From NCBI GenBank assembly GCA_050180485.1, contig JBFXED010000004.1, forward strand, positions 62,001 to 126,000: a stretch of 64,000 nucleotides of DNA, given 5' to 3'. Position 1 is the first letter of the stretch, and the number at the start of each line of letters is the position of its first letter. Shown here in pieces: positions 17,908 through 25,520 of the stretch. This stretch comes from CADEGL01 sp050180485 (GTDB taxonomy: Bacteria > Pseudomonadota > Alphaproteobacteria > CADEGL01). The notes under the pieces are model-generated. The model was not told the DNA's origin and did not search any database. It was given only the letters and a program-made list of their open reading frames with translations. The position numbers and the translations under genes are program-made.

Positions 17908-18711
17908 ATGGGCGATACCTTCTTTTTCCTTTCGAAGCTGGCCTGGTGGTTCATCGAACCATCGAATGTCGTCGTTTTCGCCATCGGCGCCGCCATCGTC
18001 CTGCTGTTCGCCGGACGCGTGCGCGTCGGCCGAAACATCCTGTTGGCCGTCGCCATATTTGTCGGCCTATTGTCGCTGCTGCCGATCCCCGACATCGTCG
18101 TCGGCACGCTGGAGCAGCGGTTTCCGCGTCCCGATCCCCTGCCCGAAAAAGTCGACGGCATCATCCTGTTGGGCGGCGCGCAGATTCCGCGGATGACCCG
18201 GGAGTACGGCACGCCCGCCCTCAACGCGGCGGCCGGTACAGTAACCACGTTCATGTGGCTCGGACGTCGCTATCCCGACGCGAAACTCGTCTTCACAGGC
18301 GGTTCGGGCGACCCGCTGGAGCAGGACCTGACCGAAGCGGAAACACTTCGCCTATTCCTGGACCAGCAAGGCTTCGACGCGAGCCGGGTGCTCTACGAGG
18401 AACGGTCTCGCAACACTTACGAAAATGCCGTGCTCGCAAAACCACTGGCCAACCCGCGGCCAGGAGAGACATGGATCCTGGTGACCCAGGCCTTCCACGT
18501 GCCGCGTTCCGTCGGCGCTTTCCGCAAAGTCGGCTGGGAGGTTACGCCCTATTCCGAATCGTATCGCTACGGCCGCCATGTCCATTTCGGCCCGCCGTCC
18601 AACGTCCGAGAGGCCTTGGCTTTGTTCAATGCTGGTGCCCGGGAGTGGATCGGCCTGTTGGCATATTGGCTGACCGGCCGGTCGGAAACCTTCTTTCCAG
18701 CGCCGCCTTAG
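17908..18711 (+). CDS. YdcF family protein (DUF218, ElyC/SanA-like)
   Basis: A 267-residue protein with two N-terminal membrane helices (residues about 7-34 and 43-62) and a periplasmic DUF218 domain (DGIILLGGAQ near 83, KLVFTGGSGDP near 130, EERSRNTYENAV near 170, WILVTQAFHVPRS near 195). ElyC of E. coli, of this type, affects cell-envelope and undecaprenyl-phosphate metabolism under stress; YdcF itself is less well understood. The active-site-like SRNTYEN stretch is conserved. It starts nine bases after the SDR gene. It is followed by a 172-bp gap that contains an EcfG-type promoter for the next operon. Confidence 0.88.
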   Translation: MGDTFFFLSKLAWWFIEPSNVVVFAIGAAIVLLFAGRVRVGRNILLAVAIFVGLLSLLPIPDIVVGTLEQRFPRPDPLPEKVDGIILLGGAQIPRMTREYGTPALNAAAGTVTTFMWLGRRYPDAKLVFTGGSGDPLEQDLTEAETLRLFLDQQGFDASRVLYEERSRNTYENAVLAKPLANPRPGETWILVTQAFHVPRSVGAFRKVGWEVTPYSESYRYGRHVHFGPPSNVREALALFNAGAREWIGLLAYWLTGRSETFFPAPP

Positions 18712-18811
18712 ATAGTGGTTTAGATCAAGTCGTTAGGTCGGCATTCGAAAGCACTCCGGAAGCCTTTGAAGCCCCGCGGCGAGAGCACTAGGGTTTTAAC
18801 CTCGGACTTTG

Positions 18812-18836
18812 GGAACAAGTACGCGCGTGGGCGGTT
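18812..18836 (+). promoter_or_regulatory. EcfG-type promoter of the two-component operon
   Basis: GGAAC at 18812-18816, 17-base spacer, GTT at 18834-18836 (GGTTTAT), 47 bp before the response-regulator start at 18884. The -10 side TTTATCC is nearly the same as that at 16040. Confidence 0.62.
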
Positions 18837-18883
18837 TATCCCTCGCTCCGCGCCTATTCCAGGCCGCCCGGGGACATTATTGC

Positions 18884-19288
18884 ATGCCCGTAACCAAACA
18901 TGCTGGTGAACCAGCCTCGCAGGTGCGCATCTTGTTCGTGGACGACGATGAGTTGATGCGCCTTTCCTCCGTCGAAATTTTAAAGGACCTGGGATACTCG
19001 ACCGCCACGGCCGCCACCGGTTCTGCGGCGTTGGATTATCTGCACGCCGGGGGCGGGGTCGACGTCCTGATCACGGATATCGGTCTGCCCGATATTCCGG
19101 GCGTGGAATTGGCCGCCGAAGTACGTGCCTTGCGCCCGGATGTGCGTATCATCTTTGCCACCGGCTACGACAAGCGGCGTGCGATGCGCTCCGCGCCCGA
19201 GCCGAATACGTCTTTCCTGGCCAAACCGTTCGCGCCGGAGGCCCTCGCGCAGGCCGTCCGCGGCGCCCTCGCTCGGAGCGGAAGCTGA
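18884..19288 (+). CDS. Response regulator, single receiver domain
   Basis: This 134-residue protein contains only a receiver domain. The acidic pocket is VDDDE (residues about 16-20), the phosphoacceptor Asp is in LITDIGLPD near 62, the conserved Thr/Ser position is in FATGYD and the Lys in FLAKPF. Having no output domain, it should act as a phosphate shuttle or sink or by protein contact. The start ATG at 18884 fits the end of an EcfG-promoter leader; the frame is open further upstream without a ribosome site. Its stop overlaps the kinase start (TGATG), so the pair is translationally coupled. Confidence 0.92.
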   Translation: MPVTKHAGEPASQVRILFVDDDELMRLSSVEILKDLGYSTATAATGSAALDYLHAGGGVDVLITDIGLPDIPGVELAAEVRALRPDVRIIFATGYDKRRAMRSAPEPNTSFLAKPFAPEALAQAVRGALARSGS

Positions 19289-20796
19289 TGGCCGAGGCGA
19301 TAACCGCGCTCCCATCCGCCGGTTCCGCGTCGCGTCTTAGTACGCTTCGCGGCGTGAGGCACGTATGGATGCTTTCCGCGGGCTTCGTCATCTTAGTCAT
19401 CATGTGCGGCGTGACCGTTTGGCTCTTCGATGAAGCCAAGCGCGACTCCGGCTGGGTGACCCACACCGTGGAAGTCAGCGGCCAGCTATCCGAAATGCAG
19501 CTCCTCATGCACCGGGCAACGAGTAGCCAGTATGGCTATGTCGTGACGGGGTCTCGCGCCTACTTCGAGCTTTACCGCCGGGCGCTGGACGAAATTCCCA
19601 TCATGGATGGCAAACTGAGAGCATCGCTGTCCGACAACCCGGAGCAAATGCAGCGCTTGGACCAGCTGAAATCGCTGATCGACGAGCGGCTGAAGGAACT
19701 TCAAGGCCCGGTGGTTCTGGCATTGGCCGGGCGCACGGACGAAGCGTTGAATTTGCAGCGAAAAGCGGACAACCCATCCGTTTCGCTCGCCATCATCGGC
19801 GTGATCGACCGGATGCGCGTTGAGGAAAACGAGCTTCTAAGCGCGCGTAGTCAGGACGCGCGGGACACGCGGCTATGGCTGTTGGGCGTAAGCCTGGTCG
19901 GCGGTCTCATGATCGTGTTCCTGGCGACTGTTTCCGTCGCCGAGGTGCGCCGCGCCGCGGCCGTCCAGAGACAGGCCCAGACGCAGCTCGAGATGATCAA
20001 CACGAGTCTGGAAGAGCGAGTTCAGGAACGGACCGCCGCGCTCCAAACCGCAAACCAGGAGATTCAGCGTTTCGCCTATATCGTGAGCCACGACCTTCGC
20101 TCTCCCCTGGTGAACATCATGGGTTTCACGAGCGAGTTGGAGACGTTGCGGCACGACCTGTTCGATCGCATGAAGGCCAGCGGCGCGCCACCGGCGGCCA
20201 TCGAGGATATCGAGCAAAAGGTAGGCAAGGACTTTGATGAGTCGCTGAGCTTCATTAAAGCTGCCATCGGCAAGATGGACCGGCTCATCGCCGCGATCCT
20301 GCGCCTGTCCCGCGTCGGTCACCAGGAGTTCAAGCCCGAGCGCGTCGATCTGGATGCCATCATCCGCTCGATACGCAGCACATTGGCCCATCAGCTTCAA
20401 TCGACCGGCGCCACCATCACGGTCCAACCTCTGCCCACGATCGTCACCGATCGCCTGGCGGTCGAACAAGTTTTCTCGAATCTTCTCGACAATGCCGTCA
20501 AATACTTGCGCCCGGGCGTGAAGGGCGAGATCGAGGTCTCGGCCACCGAGAAGGGGAACTTCGTCATCGTCCGCGTGACGGACAACGGACGGGGCATCAA
20601 TACCGCGGATAGTGAGCGGATTTTTGAATTGTTCCGCCGCTCGGGCCGACAGGACCGGCCGGGCGAAGGCATCGGGCTAGCGCACGTGCGCATGCTGGTC
20701 CGGCGCTTGGGCGGGCGCATCGGAGTCGACAGCGAGTTGGGCAAAGGCAGCGTGTTCACCGTCATCCTGCCCCGCACGCTTGTCTTGGAAACTTGA
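19288..20796 (+). CDS. CHASE3-domain sensor histidine kinase
   Basis: A 502-residue inner-membrane kinase. The first membrane helix is near residues 27-46. A periplasmic CHASE3-type four-helix sensor occupies about 50-190 (MHRATSSQYGYVVTGSRAY is the typical CHASE3 stretch). A second helix (LLGVSLVGGLMIVFLATV) is near 195-213, followed by a coiled coil (EERVQERTAALQTANQEI). The HisKA phosphoacceptor His is in FAYIVSHDLRSPL near 267, and the HATPase has N box NLLDNAVKYL, G1 DNGRGI and G2 GEGIGLAH. This type resembles kinases paired with Rcp1-like regulators, as here with the next gene. The ligand is unknown. Confidence 0.94.
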   Translation: MAEAITALPSAGSASRLSTLRGVRHVWMLSAGFVILVIMCGVTVWLFDEAKRDSGWVTHTVEVSGQLSEMQLLMHRATSSQYGYVVTGSRAYFELYRRALDEIPIMDGKLRASLSDNPEQMQRLDQLKSLIDERLKELQGPVVLALAGRTDEALNLQRKADNPSVSLAIIGVIDRMRVEENELLSARSQDARDTRLWLLGVSLVGGLMIVFLATVSVAEVRRAAAVQRQAQTQLEMINTSLEERVQERTAALQTANQEIQRFAYIVSHDLRSPLVNIMGFTSELETLRHDLFDRMKASGAPPAAIEDIEQKVGKDFDESLSFIKAAIGKMDRLIAAILRLSRVGHQEFKPERVDLDAIIRSIRSTLAHQLQSTGATITVQPLPTIVTDRLAVEQVFSNLLDNAVKYLRPGVKGEIEVSATEKGNFVIVRVTDNGRGINTADSERIFELFRRSGRQDRPGEGIGLAHVRMLVRRLGGRIGVDSELGKGSVFTVILPRTLVLET

Positions 20797-20805
20797 GGGG
20801 AATGA

Positions 20806-21240
20806 ATGAACGAAAAACTCGTGACCATCGTAATGATCGAAGACGACGAGGGGCATGCGCGCCTGATCGAAAAGAACATCCGCCGCGCGGGCGTCACCAA
20901 CCCGATCACGTCCTTCGCCAACGGTACCGACGCCGTGAACTACCTGTTCGGCGAAGGCAAGGAAAGCATCGCCCAAGGCAAGGCGCTGCTCATCCTTTTG
21001 GATCTCAATCTGCCGGATATGAGCGGTATCGAAATTCTGAGGCGGGTCAAGGAGACGCCCGCTCTTCGTTGCACGCCCGTCGTCGTCTTGACCACGACGG
21101 ACGACAAGGTAGAGATTCAGCGTTGCTATGATCTCGGCGCCAATGTCTACATCACGAAACCGGTCGATTACGACAACTTCGCCAACGCGATTCGTCAACT
21201 GGGCTTGTTCTTCGCCGTGATCCAAGTTCCGGCTGCATGA
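20806..21240 (+). CDS. Response regulator, Rcp1-like single receiver
   Basis: A 144-residue receiver of the Rcp1 type, which is common beside phytochrome-like and CHASE3 kinases. The acidic pocket is IEDDEGH near residues 9-15, the phosphoacceptor Asp is in LLDLNLPD near 65, and VVVLTTTDD and ITKPVDYDNF carry the conserved Thr and Lys. A characteristic insertion before the phospho-Asp strand (FGEGKESIAQGKA) is present. The start ATG lies nine bases after the kinase stop with GAGGGGAATG upstream. Its stop overlaps the next gene (ATGA), so it is the third member of a four-gene operon. It probably receives phosphate from the CHASE3 kinase. Confidence 0.93.
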   Translation: MNEKLVTIVMIEDDEGHARLIEKNIRRAGVTNPITSFANGTDAVNYLFGEGKESIAQGKALLILLDLNLPDMSGIEILRRVKETPALRCTPVVVLTTTDDKVEIQRCYDLGANVYITKPVDYDNFANAIRQLGLFFAVIQVPAA

Positions 21241-22298
21241 ACGACAAGACTCCCACGCGTATCCTCTACATCGACGACGACGCCGGCATTGGGCGCCTCG
21301 TCCAGAAGCATCTGGCGCGCTACGGCTATACGGTCGAGACGGCGACCTGCGGCTCCGACGGTCTACGGCGCCTGAGCGAGCAGGAGTTCGACTTGGTCGC
21401 GCTCGACCATTACATGGAAGGCAAGGATGGCTTGACGACGCTCGGCGAGATTCGTAAGCGGCCGAATCCGCCGCCGGTCGTCTATGTGACGGGCACCACG
21501 GAAGGGCGCGTCGCCGTGGCCGCGTTGAAGGCCGGAGCGGCCGACTATGTGATCAAGGACGTCTCGGGCACGTTTCTGCCGCTTTTGCGCGCCGCCATCG
21601 AATCGTCATTAGCCGCGCGCGAACTGCGCTTGCTGCGCGAGGCCGCGCAGGCCGAAGTGCGAGAGGCGCGCGACAAATTCGAGGCGTTGGCGAATGAAAG
21701 AGCCTTGCTGATGCGCGAAGTGAACCATCGCGTCAGCAACAGCCTCCAGTTGGCGGTCTCGCTGCTCAATATGAAAGCGCACGCCCAATCCAACCCCGAC
21801 GTGAAGGACGCCTTGCTGGCCGCTAGCAGCCGCGTTGCAGCCATAGGCCAGGTGCATCGGCGCCTTTACAATTCCACCGACGTGCAGGCCGTCGCGCTCG
21901 GCGATTACCTTCGGCTCTTGATGGACGATATTTCCCGCGCCATGGAAGACGAACCGGCCGATCAAGTGGAACTCGATATGGATGAAATGACGACCACCCC
22001 CGACCGGGCGGTGGCCATCGGCATGATCGTGACGGAACTGGTGCTGAACGCGCGCAAACACGCCTATCCAGATGGCCACGGACCGATTCGCGTTTGCCTG
22101 CGGCGGAAGGACGATACCCATGCGACCCTGACCGTCGAAGATGAAGGCATCGGCATGCCGCCGGAGGACGCGCTTCGGACGAAACGCGGGCTTGGCCGGA
22201 CTATCGTCCAGGCCATGGTTTCCAAACTGGATGCCACAGAGACACGTCCCACCGTGCCACGCGGAACGCGGTTTGTGTTCGACTTCGCGCTGCCCTAG
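21237..22298 (+). CDS. Receiver-HisKA_2 histidine kinase hybrid
   Basis: A 353-residue cytoplasmic protein with an N-terminal receiver (YIDDDAG, phospho-Asp in LVALDHYMEG near 58, VYVTGTT, and VIKD in place of the usual KP pair). A coiled linker follows, then a HisKA_2 dimerisation domain with the phosphoacceptor His in REVNHRVSNSLQ near 163, and an HATPase (VTELVLNARKHA, DEGIGMP). HisKA_2/HWE kinases often feed the PhyR-EcfG pathway in Alphaproteobacteria, so this gene could link the operon to the stress response that appears to control it. It ends the operon; its stop overlaps by 4 bp a convergent small gene. Confidence 0.92.
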   Translation: MNDKTPTRILYIDDDAGIGRLVQKHLARYGYTVETATCGSDGLRRLSEQEFDLVALDHYMEGKDGLTTLGEIRKRPNPPPVVYVTGTTEGRVAVAALKAGAADYVIKDVSGTFLPLLRAAIESSLAARELRLLREAAQAEVREARDKFEALANERALLMREVNHRVSNSLQLAVSLLNMKAHAQSNPDVKDALLAASSRVAAIGQVHRRLYNSTDVQAVALGDYLRLLMDDISRAMEDEPADQVELDMDEMTTTPDRAVAIGMIVTELVLNARKHAYPDGHGPIRVCLRRKDDTHATLTVEDEGIGMPPEDALRTKRGLGRTIVQAMVSKLDATETRPTVPRGTRFVFDFALP

Positions 22299-22489
22299 CG
22301 GCGGGGCGCGCCGCTGAAATCCGCGTCGTCCACGGCGCTCTCGCGCACGCGCCTCTCAATGTCTTTCAATCCGCCGTTATCAACCGTGCGCTTGCCGCCG
22401 TCCAACTGGCTCTGCCGGTCTTCATCCTCCGGCCCGATACGCCGGGAGGCGGCACTGGTCTTGGCGGGGGTAGTAGGCATCCTGGGCAT
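22295..22489 (-). CDS. Small hydrophilic hypothetical protein, stress-promoter controlled
   Basis: A 64-residue charged protein (MPRMPTTPAKTSAASRR ... QSQLDGGKRTVDNGGL ... DIERRVRESAVDDADF) with no membrane segment and no recognised domain. The start ATG at 22489 is supported by GGAGAG six bases upstream and by a good EcfG-type promoter at 22525-22549, giving a leader of about 30 bases. Its end overlaps the convergent kinase gene by 4 bp. The high content of charged and small residues suggests a disordered protein, as often seen among EcfG targets. Function unknown. Confidence 0.65.
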   Translation of the reverse strand: MPRMPTTPAKTSAASRRIGPEDEDRQSQLDGGKRTVDNGGLKDIERRVRESAVDDADFSGAPRR

Positions 22490-22524
22490 CGAACGCTCTC
22501 CATCCGAAACGGATCTTGCAGGAA

Positions 22525-22549
22525 AACCGCGAGGAAGCTGCGGGGTTCC
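22525..22549 (-). promoter_or_regulatory. EcfG-type promoter
   Basis: On the minus strand GGAAC (plus 22545-22549), 16 bases, then GGTT (plus 22525-22528). It points left at the small gene starting at 22489. Confidence 0.6.
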
Positions 22550-22608
22550 TGAAACCAAAGGGCGTTCCGCGACTTGGTAGGGAGCCGCGTACGCGAGAGG
22601 AGCTCTCG

Positions 22609-22770
22609 ATGCTGCCCATCACACTTCAGTTCCTCGGCATGCTGTTCGCTTTCATCGGCGCGGTCCTCTTGGCCATCCGCCGAGAACGCCGTGATGGGCC
22701 GGTGTGTCTAGCCTTTGGCCTGGGACTTTTGTTGATTCTCGCGCTGTGGCGGCTGTTCGGCGTGTTCTAG
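22609..22770 (+). CDS. 53-residue small membrane protein
   Basis: MLPITLQFLGMLFAFIGAVLLAI forms one membrane helix, RRERRDG a positive loop, and CLAFGLGLLLILALWRLF a second helix, so a hairpin membrane protein with the loop on the cytoplasmic side is likely. The start at 22609 is decided by GAGAGGAG seven bases upstream. No EcfG-type box was found for it. Its stop overlaps by 4 bp the end of the convergent lipoprotein gene. I do not recognise a family; short two-helix proteins of this kind are frequent in Alphaproteobacteria. Confidence 0.65.
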   Translation: MLPITLQFLGMLFAFIGAVLLAIRRERRDGPVCLAFGLGLLLILALWRLFGVF

Positions 22771-23228
22771 CCCGCGCCCGCGTGCCAGACGCCCGAGGCC
22801 TCGCGGCGCGCCGACGTTGGCGTCGGCGTGCCGCTCCCCACGGTCTGCTGAAACTCCCTGCAAGTCTGCCCACTGGCGTTCTGGTATGTCCGCACCGGCG
22901 TCACGGTGCCGGAGTTGCCGGTATTGGGATTGGTCCAGCTCGCGGTCTCCCCCAGCGGTTTGAACTCCAGCGCATGTTGGACGGTGACATCAACGACCTG
23001 CTCGTCCGGCACGAACGAGGTCGCGCCACGGCCCGAAGAAGAAGGGAAGTTCAGCCCAAAGCCGCCGCCGCCATATCCGCCATAGGCACCGTATCCCGGC
23101 GCGCCGATGCCGATTCCAGGACCGCCGCCGAAACCGATGCTGGTGCTGACCCCGCCGCCTTCGCACGCGCCGAGAGCGGCTGTAGCCATGAGCAAAGAGG
23201 CCAGCAGTTTAGGATGGAACGATCCCAT
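22767..23228 (-). CDS. Lipoprotein with surface-antigen-like C-terminus
   Basis: A 153-residue protein with a lipoprotein signal (MGSFHPKLLASLLMATAALGAC; lipobox LGAC, Cys 22). A very glycine- and tyrosine-rich segment (residues about 24-62) follows. The C-terminal part (TASWTNPNTGNSGTVTP, TYQNASGQTCREFQQTV) is the motif of the 17-kDa/16-kDa surface-antigen family of outer-membrane lipoproteins. The start ATG at 23228 lies about two bases after the predicted EcfG transcription start, so the message would be leaderless or nearly so. It shares its upstream region with a divergent gene that also has an EcfG-type promoter. Confidence 0.8.
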   Translation of the reverse strand: MGSFHPKLLASLLMATAALGACEGGGVSTSIGFGGGPGIGIGAPGYGAYGGYGGGGFGLNFPSSSGRGATSFVPDEQVVDVTVQHALEFKPLGETASWTNPNTGNSGTVTPVRTYQNASGQTCREFQQTVGSGTPTPTSARREASGVWHAGAG

Positions 23229-23236
23229 GCCTCTTC

Positions 23237-23262
23237 AACCCGTGGCTCGGAATACGGGTTCC
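23237..23262 (-). promoter_or_regulatory. EcfG-type promoter (leftward member of a divergent pair)
   Basis: On the minus strand GGAAC (plus 23258-23262), 18 bases, GTT (plus AAC at 23237-23239). It would start transcription about two bases before the lipoprotein ATG. Confidence 0.57.
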
Positions 23263-23266
23263 GTAT

Positions 23267-23291
23267 GGAACCATGCTGCAATGAAGCGGTT
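23267..23291 (+). promoter_or_regulatory. EcfG-type promoter (rightward member of a divergent pair)
   Basis: GGAAC at 23267-23271, 17 bases, GTT at 23289-23291. Its -35 box is only four bases from the -35 box of the opposite promoter. It points at the gene starting at 23342. Confidence 0.6.
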
Positions 23292-23341
23292 AGGGGAGGG
23301 AGCGGGGCATTATTGCGAATGGGCAGGTGTCGCGGCCTACG

Positions 23342-23740
23342 ATGAATGTGGAGCGTCTCAGCAAAGGCCTGGATTCGCTGGAGCTTCGGTCCGCTACGGA
23401 CGACGAAGCTCTGTTCCATTTGTCCGATTGCATCGTGGAAATCGTCGCGGCGGTGGCAACAGAACGGCGGCAATTGACTTGGAGCGAGCGCAATCTTCTC
23501 GCATCGGCACTGAATGCCATGGAACGAGAAAACTGGCTGCTGGCACGCGCCTATATCTGGAACACCATTCAGTTGGACGGACAGGGCCGTCGAGTCTTCG
23601 GTGACGAGCACCGCGAGCGGCTGTCTAAATTGACGCCGCGGCGTCTCTTAAGTGCGTTGAAGTACCTTTGTCGGCGTCAAAGGCTGCCGGAGGCGTTCCA
23701 TGCGTGCTCGCCGCCCCATGTCCCGCACGCACGCGCGTAG
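23342..23740 (+). CDS. Hypothetical helical protein, stress-promoter controlled
   Basis: A 132-residue soluble protein predicted to be largely helical (MNVERLSKGLDSLELRSATDD, then LFHLSDCIVEIVAAVATERRQL, ERNLLASALNAMERENWLLARAYI). The C-terminal third is basic (RRLLSALKYLCRRQRLPE). No domain is recognised. The start ATG at 23342 was preferred to the GTG at 23327 because the latter adds only five residues; neither has a strong ribosome site. The EcfG-type promoter at 23267-23291 would start transcription about 45 bases upstream. A stop followed by another small gene in the same direction lies 108 bp downstream. Confidence 0.65.
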   Translation: MNVERLSKGLDSLELRSATDDEALFHLSDCIVEIVAAVATERRQLTWSERNLLASALNAMERENWLLARAYIWNTIQLDGQGRRVFGDEHRERLSKLTPRRLLSALKYLCRRQRLPEAFHACSPPHVPHARA

Positions 23741-23848
23741 ATTTACCGACGCTCCGAGCCGTGGAATGTCACAGGAATGTCCCGTTGGATAGACCCGGAT
23801 GTGCCCATACTTGTCGGAGAGGGGACACACCAGACGGAGTGCATTTCC

Positions 23849-24067
23849 ATGTCCGCCATCCTCATCCGCTTTGACCAGCCGACCAAATTCACCGTCGTCG
23901 TCGACGGCAACGTGCGCGCGCATATCGTGAAGGAAGGTCCTCAATGGCGGTTGCGCCGCCTAGATCGCAAAGAAACGCCGGATTACCGAGGTGTCGATGT
24001 CACGCCGGACATCTTCCAGCACCAGGCCTTGGTGCCTCGCATCGAACGGCATCTCCGCGACGCCTAA
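23849..24067 (+). CDS. 72-residue hypothetical protein
   Basis: A small soluble protein (MSAILIRFDQPTKFTVVVDGNVRAHI ... QWRLRRLDRKETPDYRGVDV ... LVPRIERHLRDA) with a beta-rich first half and a helical end. No family is recognised. The ATG at 23849 has GGAG nine bases upstream; an in-frame ATG at 23777 would give 96 residues but has its purine-rich stretch too close. A weak stress-promoter-like GGAAT-N16-GTT lies at about 23763, too poor to annotate. It is convergent with the 54-residue membrane protein, with 15 bp between the stops. Confidence 0.6.
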   Translation: MSAILIRFDQPTKFTVVVDGNVRAHIVKEGPQWRLRRLDRKETPDYRGVDVTPDIFQHQALVPRIERHLRDA

Positions 24068-24082
24068 ACGCCGCGCCATTCC

Positions 24083-24247
24083 TCAATCCGCACGCGGCTC
24101 GACGGCCTTGATATAGCAAAGAGCCGGGCCCGAGAGCCCCAAGAAAATCATCAAGACAGCCATCAACCAGTGCCCGATATGAGCGAAGACCGTGCCGCTC
24201 GCATGCCGCTGATCGCGTTGTGCATGGTCCATGACGAGGTTAGCCAT
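24083..24247 (-). CDS. 54-residue single-pass membrane protein
   Basis: This short gene is easily missed. It codes for a hydrophilic N-terminus (MANLVMDHAQRDQRHASG), one membrane helix (HWLMAVLMIFLGLSGPALCYI) and a charged end (KAVEPRAD). Support comes from the clean hydrophobic segment, from its end 15 bp from the convergent gene, and from an EcfG-type promoter at 24317-24341 pointing at it. The start ATG at 24247 lacks a strong ribosome site. Function is unknown; small single-helix proteins are common among envelope-stress genes. Confidence 0.6.
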   Translation of the reverse strand: MANLVMDHAQRDQRHASGTVFAHIGHWLMAVLMIFLGLSGPALCYIKAVEPRAD

Positions 24248-24316
24248 CGTTCATCCCCTGGATCGCGAAAACCTGCCAGCGCGTCCCCGGCAAACTCTCC
24301 CCTGGCTTTCTGACCC

Positions 24317-24341
24317 AACGCGGCACGTTCCGCGGAGTTCC
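24317..24341 (-). promoter_or_regulatory. EcfG-type promoter
   Basis: On the minus strand GGAAC (plus 24337-24341), 17 bases, GTT (plus AAC at 24317-24319). The next gene on that strand is the 54-residue membrane protein starting at 24247. The remainder of the 235-bp gap to the acetyltransferase shows no clear feature. Confidence 0.55.
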
Positions 24342-24482
24342 ATCGTACGCGACGATCCCATAGGTTTTTTACAATTTGAGGTGTGCGGCGGCGAAAGCGG
24401 CCCCAACAGCTTGTTCCGGATTGGACCTTTCCCGTTCGCGGCCGCTCCACCAATGTGCTCTCGTTCAGAAGACGAGGGCCCC

Positions 24483-25211
24483 ATGGGCGAGACAAAAGGC
24501 GGATCGCACCGCAACCAGTTCGGCCAGCCGATTGGCGCCCCCGTGCCCGACTGGGTGCCGCGTCCGAAGCCACCCACGACGCCCATGGTGGGCCGCCTTT
24601 GCCGCGTCGAACCCCTGGACGCCCCGCGTCATATCGACGACATGCACGCCGCCTTCAGCGAAGCCGCCGATGGGCGGGACTGGACTTATCTCTCCGTCGA
24701 CTACCTCGAGCGCGAGGCCTATCGCGCCTGGCTCACGAAGCTCGCCGCGGCCGGAGATCCAATGCCGCACGTCATCGTCGATCAGGCCATCGGCAAGGCG
24801 ATGGGCACGGCCTCGTTCATGCGCATCGATCCGGCCAACGGCGTGATCGAAGTGGGCCACATTCTGCTGGCTCCGCGTCTGCAGCGCACGCCCGCCGCCA
24901 CCGAGGCCATGTTCCTGATGATGCGGCGTGTATTCGACGAGCTGGGTTACCGCCGTTACGAATGGAAATGCGACTCGCGCAACGCGCCGTCCCGCGCGGC
25001 GGCCTTGCGCCTGGGCTTCCGTTTCGAAGGCATCTTCCGTCAGGCCATCGTCTATAAGGGCCGTAATCGGGACACGGCCTGGTTCTCGATCATCGATTCC
25101 GAGTGGCCGTCCCTGAAGCGGGCCTACGAACGCTGGCTCGACCCGAAGAATTTCGACGAGGCAGGACAGCAACGCCTGCGCCTGTCCGACCTCACGAAAA
25201 ATCCAAACTGA
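24483..25211 (+). CDS. GNAT family N-acetyltransferase (RimJ/RimL-like)
   Basis: A 242-residue acetyl-CoA-dependent acetyltransferase. Residues 1-50 form an extension (MGETKGGSHRNQFGQPIG ... RPKPPTTPMVG). The GNAT core follows, with GTASFMRIDPANGVIEVGHILLAPRLQRTPAATEAM near 105-145 as motif A and the RimJ-like block YRRYEWKCDSRNAPSRAAALRLGFRFEG near 160-187, ending in FRQAIVYKGRNRDTAWFSI. Proteins of this branch acetylate protein N-termini or small amines; the substrate is unknown. The ATG at 24483 was chosen because the conserved HRNQFGQPIG stretch begins shortly after it. Upstream frame use is antisense-like. It is convergent with a small gene. Confidence 0.88.
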   Translation: MGETKGGSHRNQFGQPIGAPVPDWVPRPKPPTTPMVGRLCRVEPLDAPRHIDDMHAAFSEAADGRDWTYLSVDYLEREAYRAWLTKLAAAGDPMPHVIVDQAIGKAMGTASFMRIDPANGVIEVGHILLAPRLQRTPAATEAMFLMMRRVFDELGYRRYEWKCDSRNAPSRAAALRLGFRFEGIFRQAIVYKGRNRDTAWFSIIDSEWPSLKRAYERWLDPKNFDEAGQQRLRLSDLTKNPN

Positions 25212-25217
25212 AATTTT

Positions 25218-25490
25218 TCAGCGCGTGCGTAAGGCCGGGTGGTTGACGACGCCGTCATGCCCGTTCGCCGGCTTCGCCGTATCCGCTCCTTGATGCGGCG
25301 CGCGGCGATTGAACGACCAGTTCGGCGCCATGCGGACCTCGGGATTGGGCACCGTCCAGCACGCGCCATCCGCATCGAGAAAAACCACCCACATCAAATG
25401 ACTCTCTGGCCCATAGTCGATGACGAAGTGGGCCAACCCCGGCCCTTTGGAAGTCTTAAGCGGAAGAGGTGGTCTGAGCTGCGTTATCAT
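25218..25490 (-). CDS. Small hypothetical protein, stress-promoter controlled
   Basis: A 90-residue protein (MITQLRPPLPLKTSKGPGLAHF ... DYGPESHLMWVVFLDADGACWTVPNPEVRMAPNWSF) with a short beta-rich body and a polar tail. I have a general memory of similar short alphaproteobacterial proteins ending WTVPNPEVR but no assigned function. The start is ATG 25490 or the GTG 25499 three codons earlier. The EcfG-type promoter at 25521-25546 puts the transcription start about 25 bases upstream. It is convergent with the acetyltransferase (6-bp gap). Confidence 0.68.
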   Translation of the reverse strand: MITQLRPPLPLKTSKGPGLAHFVIDYGPESHLMWVVFLDADGACWTVPNPEVRMAPNWSFNRRAPHQGADTAKPANGHDGVVNHPALRTR

Positions 25491-25520
25491 GAAGTCCACA
25501 TTGTTGATTGGCTAAGGCGC

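Noticed and set aside
23763..23786. A GGAAT-N16-GTT box before the 72-residue gene
   Set aside because: The -35 differs from the consensus at its last base and the spacing is short, so it was not counted with the other stress promoters.
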